Below, piece by piece: positions 63,101 to 64,000 of a DNA stretch of 64,000 nt (position 1 is the first letter of the stretch; every line of letters starts with the position of its first letter). The notes below the pieces were generated by a model. It was not told the origin of the DNA. It saw nothing but the letters and a program-made list of their open reading frames with translations, and ran no database searches. The position numbers and the translations under genes were made by a program. This stretch comes from Calliopsis andreniformis (Eukaryota; Arthropoda; Insecta; Hymenoptera; Andrenidae). The stretch spans positions 2,542,001 to 2,606,000 of the forward strand of contig NW_027480449.1 of assembly GCF_051401765.1 (NCBI RefSeq). The letters run 5' to 3'.

Positions 63101-64000
63101 ATTGAGGATTGAAGAATGAGGATTGAGGATTGAACATTGAGGATTGAGGATTGAAGACTGAGTATTGAGGATTGTAGATTGAGGAATGAGGACTGAGGAT
63201 TGAGGATTGAGGATTGAGGATTGAGGATTGAAGATTGAGTATTGAGTACTGAAGATTGAGGGTTGAGGATTCAGGATTGAGGATTGTGGACTGAAGATTG
63301 AGCATTGGGGATTGAGGATTGACGATTGAGGATTGAGTATAGAGGATTGAGAATTGAGGATTGATTATTGAAGGTTGAGTATTGAGGATTGAAGATTGAG
63401 GATTGAGGATTGAGGATTGAGGATTGAGGATGAGGCCTGAGGATTGAGGATTGAGGTTTGAGGACTGAGGACTGAGGATTGAGGATTGAGAATTGAGGAT
63501 TGAGGATTGAGGATTGGGGATTGAAGATTGAGGATTCTGTATTGAGGGTTGAAGAATGAGGATTGAGGAGTGAGGACTGAGGATTGAGGATTGCAGCTTG
63601 AGTATGGATGATTGAAGATTGAGGATTGAGGATTGAGGATTGAGCATTGAGTATTGAGGAATGAGGATGAGGTCTGAGGGTTGAGGACTGAGGTTTGAGG
63701 GCTGAGGACTGAGGATTGAGGATTGAGAATTGGGGACTGAGGATTCAGGATTATAGATTGAGGAATTGGTATTGAGGATTGAAGAGTGAGGATTGAGGAT
63801 TGAGGATTGAGGATTGAGGATTGAAGATTGAGTATTGAGTACTGAAGATTGAGGGTTGAGGATTGAGGATTGAGGATTGAGGATTGAAGATTGAGTATTG
63901 AAGATTGAGTATTGATGACTGAGTATTGAGGGTTGCGGATTGAGGATGGAGGATTGAAGAGAGAGGACTGAGTATTGAGGATTGAGTGTTGAGAATTGAT
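60163..64000 (+). repeat. Eta block, copy 2 (runs past window end)
   Basis: Homology with copy 1 begins near 60,163. To the left, 59.7-60.15 kb resembles delta/epsilon sequence (the 41.5-41.9 kb type), so the left edge is a chimeric junction. The copy is still collinear at base 64,000. Confidence 0.82.

Larger units (their letters stand above)
1..64000. repeat. Degenerate heptamer satellite array, consensus GGATTGA
   Basis: The sequence shows a continuous tandem array of 7-base units, consensus GGATTGA on + (TCAATCC on -), from first to last base. Frequent variants change the first four bases (AGATTGA, GTATTGA, TGATTGA, GAATTGA, GGACTGA, GGTTTGA, GGGTTGA). The final TGA is the most constant part, with TGT, TGG, TCA and AGA as the main exceptions. 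A minority of units are hexamers, such as GGACGA and CGATGA. The consensus has no C on the + strand, so the window is strongly G-rich on + and C-rich on -; C appears only in variants, a few per 100 bases by eye. No unique sequence, gene, tRNA or rRNA interrupts it. It is best read as satellite DNA. The host is unknown, and function (centromeric, subtelomeric or none) cannot be told from sequence alone. Confidence 0.97.
36600..64000. repeat. Domain B of the array (L1-B landmark type)
   Basis: Here the L1 landmark has AAACTGT-GAATTGA or AAACTGA-GAATTGA before GGATATT in place of the domain A form. Copies lie near 38,660, 41,035, 43,416, 45,810, 47,675, 49,535, 50,790, 51,545, 52,220, 52,760, 53,515, 55,865, 57,985 and 62,285. 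L2 copies often carry ACCATGA instead of ACCGTGA (near 36,855, 56,145, 56,535, 57,625, 58,260, 59,498, 62,567 and 62,960). A-type L2 copies still occur near 49,817, 51,058 and 53,032, so the domain is a mosaic. B-type L1 units lie closer to the heptamer consensus than A-type ones. Confidence 0.75.

Noticed and set aside
1..64000. Telomere repeat
   Set aside because: The unit is 7 bases and G-rich on one strand, like plant TTTAGGG, but the consensus differs, the units are highly degenerate and nested higher-order repeats are present. Subtelomeric location remains possible.
1..64000. CRISPR array
   Set aside because: There is no alternation of fixed repeat and unique spacer; all intervals are the same heptamer family, and no cas genes are present.
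1..64000. Cyanobacterial heptameric STRR
   Set aside because: The known STRR arrays are short and intergenic, with different consensus sequences. A 64-kb array without genes does not fit, although a bacterial source cannot be fully excluded.
1..64000. tRNA, rRNA, promoters, terminators, insertion sequences
   Set aside because: Nothing other than heptamer variants was seen. Strand composition nearly free of C on + makes structured RNA genes and inverted-repeat elements implausible.

Overview
The whole 64,000-base window is one degenerate tandem array of a 7-base unit. Its consensus is GGATTGA on the + strand (TCAATCC on the - strand). I see no convincing protein gene, tRNA, rRNA, mobile element or CRISPR array, and no stretch of ordinary unique DNA. 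Every line I read on either side divides into GGATTGA-like heptamers, with point variants (AGATTGA, GTATTGA, GGACTGA, GGGTTGA, GAATTGA) and a minority of 6-base units.

The organism cannot be named. There is no codon usage, no operon and no RNA gene to place it. An uninterrupted array over 64 kb with nested higher-order repeats looks most like eukaryotic satellite DNA (heterochromatic, pericentromeric or subtelomeric). Heptameric short tandem repeats also exist in bacteria such as filamentous cyanobacteria, so a prokaryotic source is less likely but not excluded. The array runs off both ends of the window.

Layout. Diverged runs of heptamers act as landmarks. L1 is 28 units (196 bp), L2 is about 33 units including one hexamer, and L3 is a short block with one hexamer. 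In domain A (about 1-36,600) L1 is of type A. In domain B (about 36,600-64,000) L1 is of type B, although some L2 copies of A type also occur there. Landmarks and consensus runs are assembled into larger units: 594 bp (4.3-5.4 kb); 655 bp (8.8-9.5, 15.6-16.9 and 22.6-23.2 kb); two overlapping families of 3-5 kb (alpha, beta) between 7 and 25 kb; a 4.47-kb unit in three copies (gamma, 24.9-36.6 kb); a 4.76-kb tandem pair (delta, 37.8-47.3 kb) with a 1.87-kb unit nested in it and continuing to 49.3 kb; a 1.97-kb displaced pair (zeta, 50.6-54.1 kb); and a pair 6,423 bp apart (eta, 53.7 kb onward and 60.2-64.0 kb), whose second copy continues past the window end.

How it evolved, as read from the sequence: L1-A and L1-B align unit for unit, L1 and L2 align over 16 units, and one copy is an in-register L2/L1 hybrid. 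Size differences between copies are whole numbers of units (+7 bp; +655; -314 = 45 units including one hexamer; -90 = 13 units including one hexamer). This fits slippage, unequal exchange and conversion in register over a long time.

The many long - strand open frames are a by-product of the repeat. Because 7 is not a multiple of 3, all three - frames read the same heptapeptide (SSILNPQ)n without stops, while the + strand has TGA in almost every unit and so stops in all frames. I have therefore annotated no CDS.
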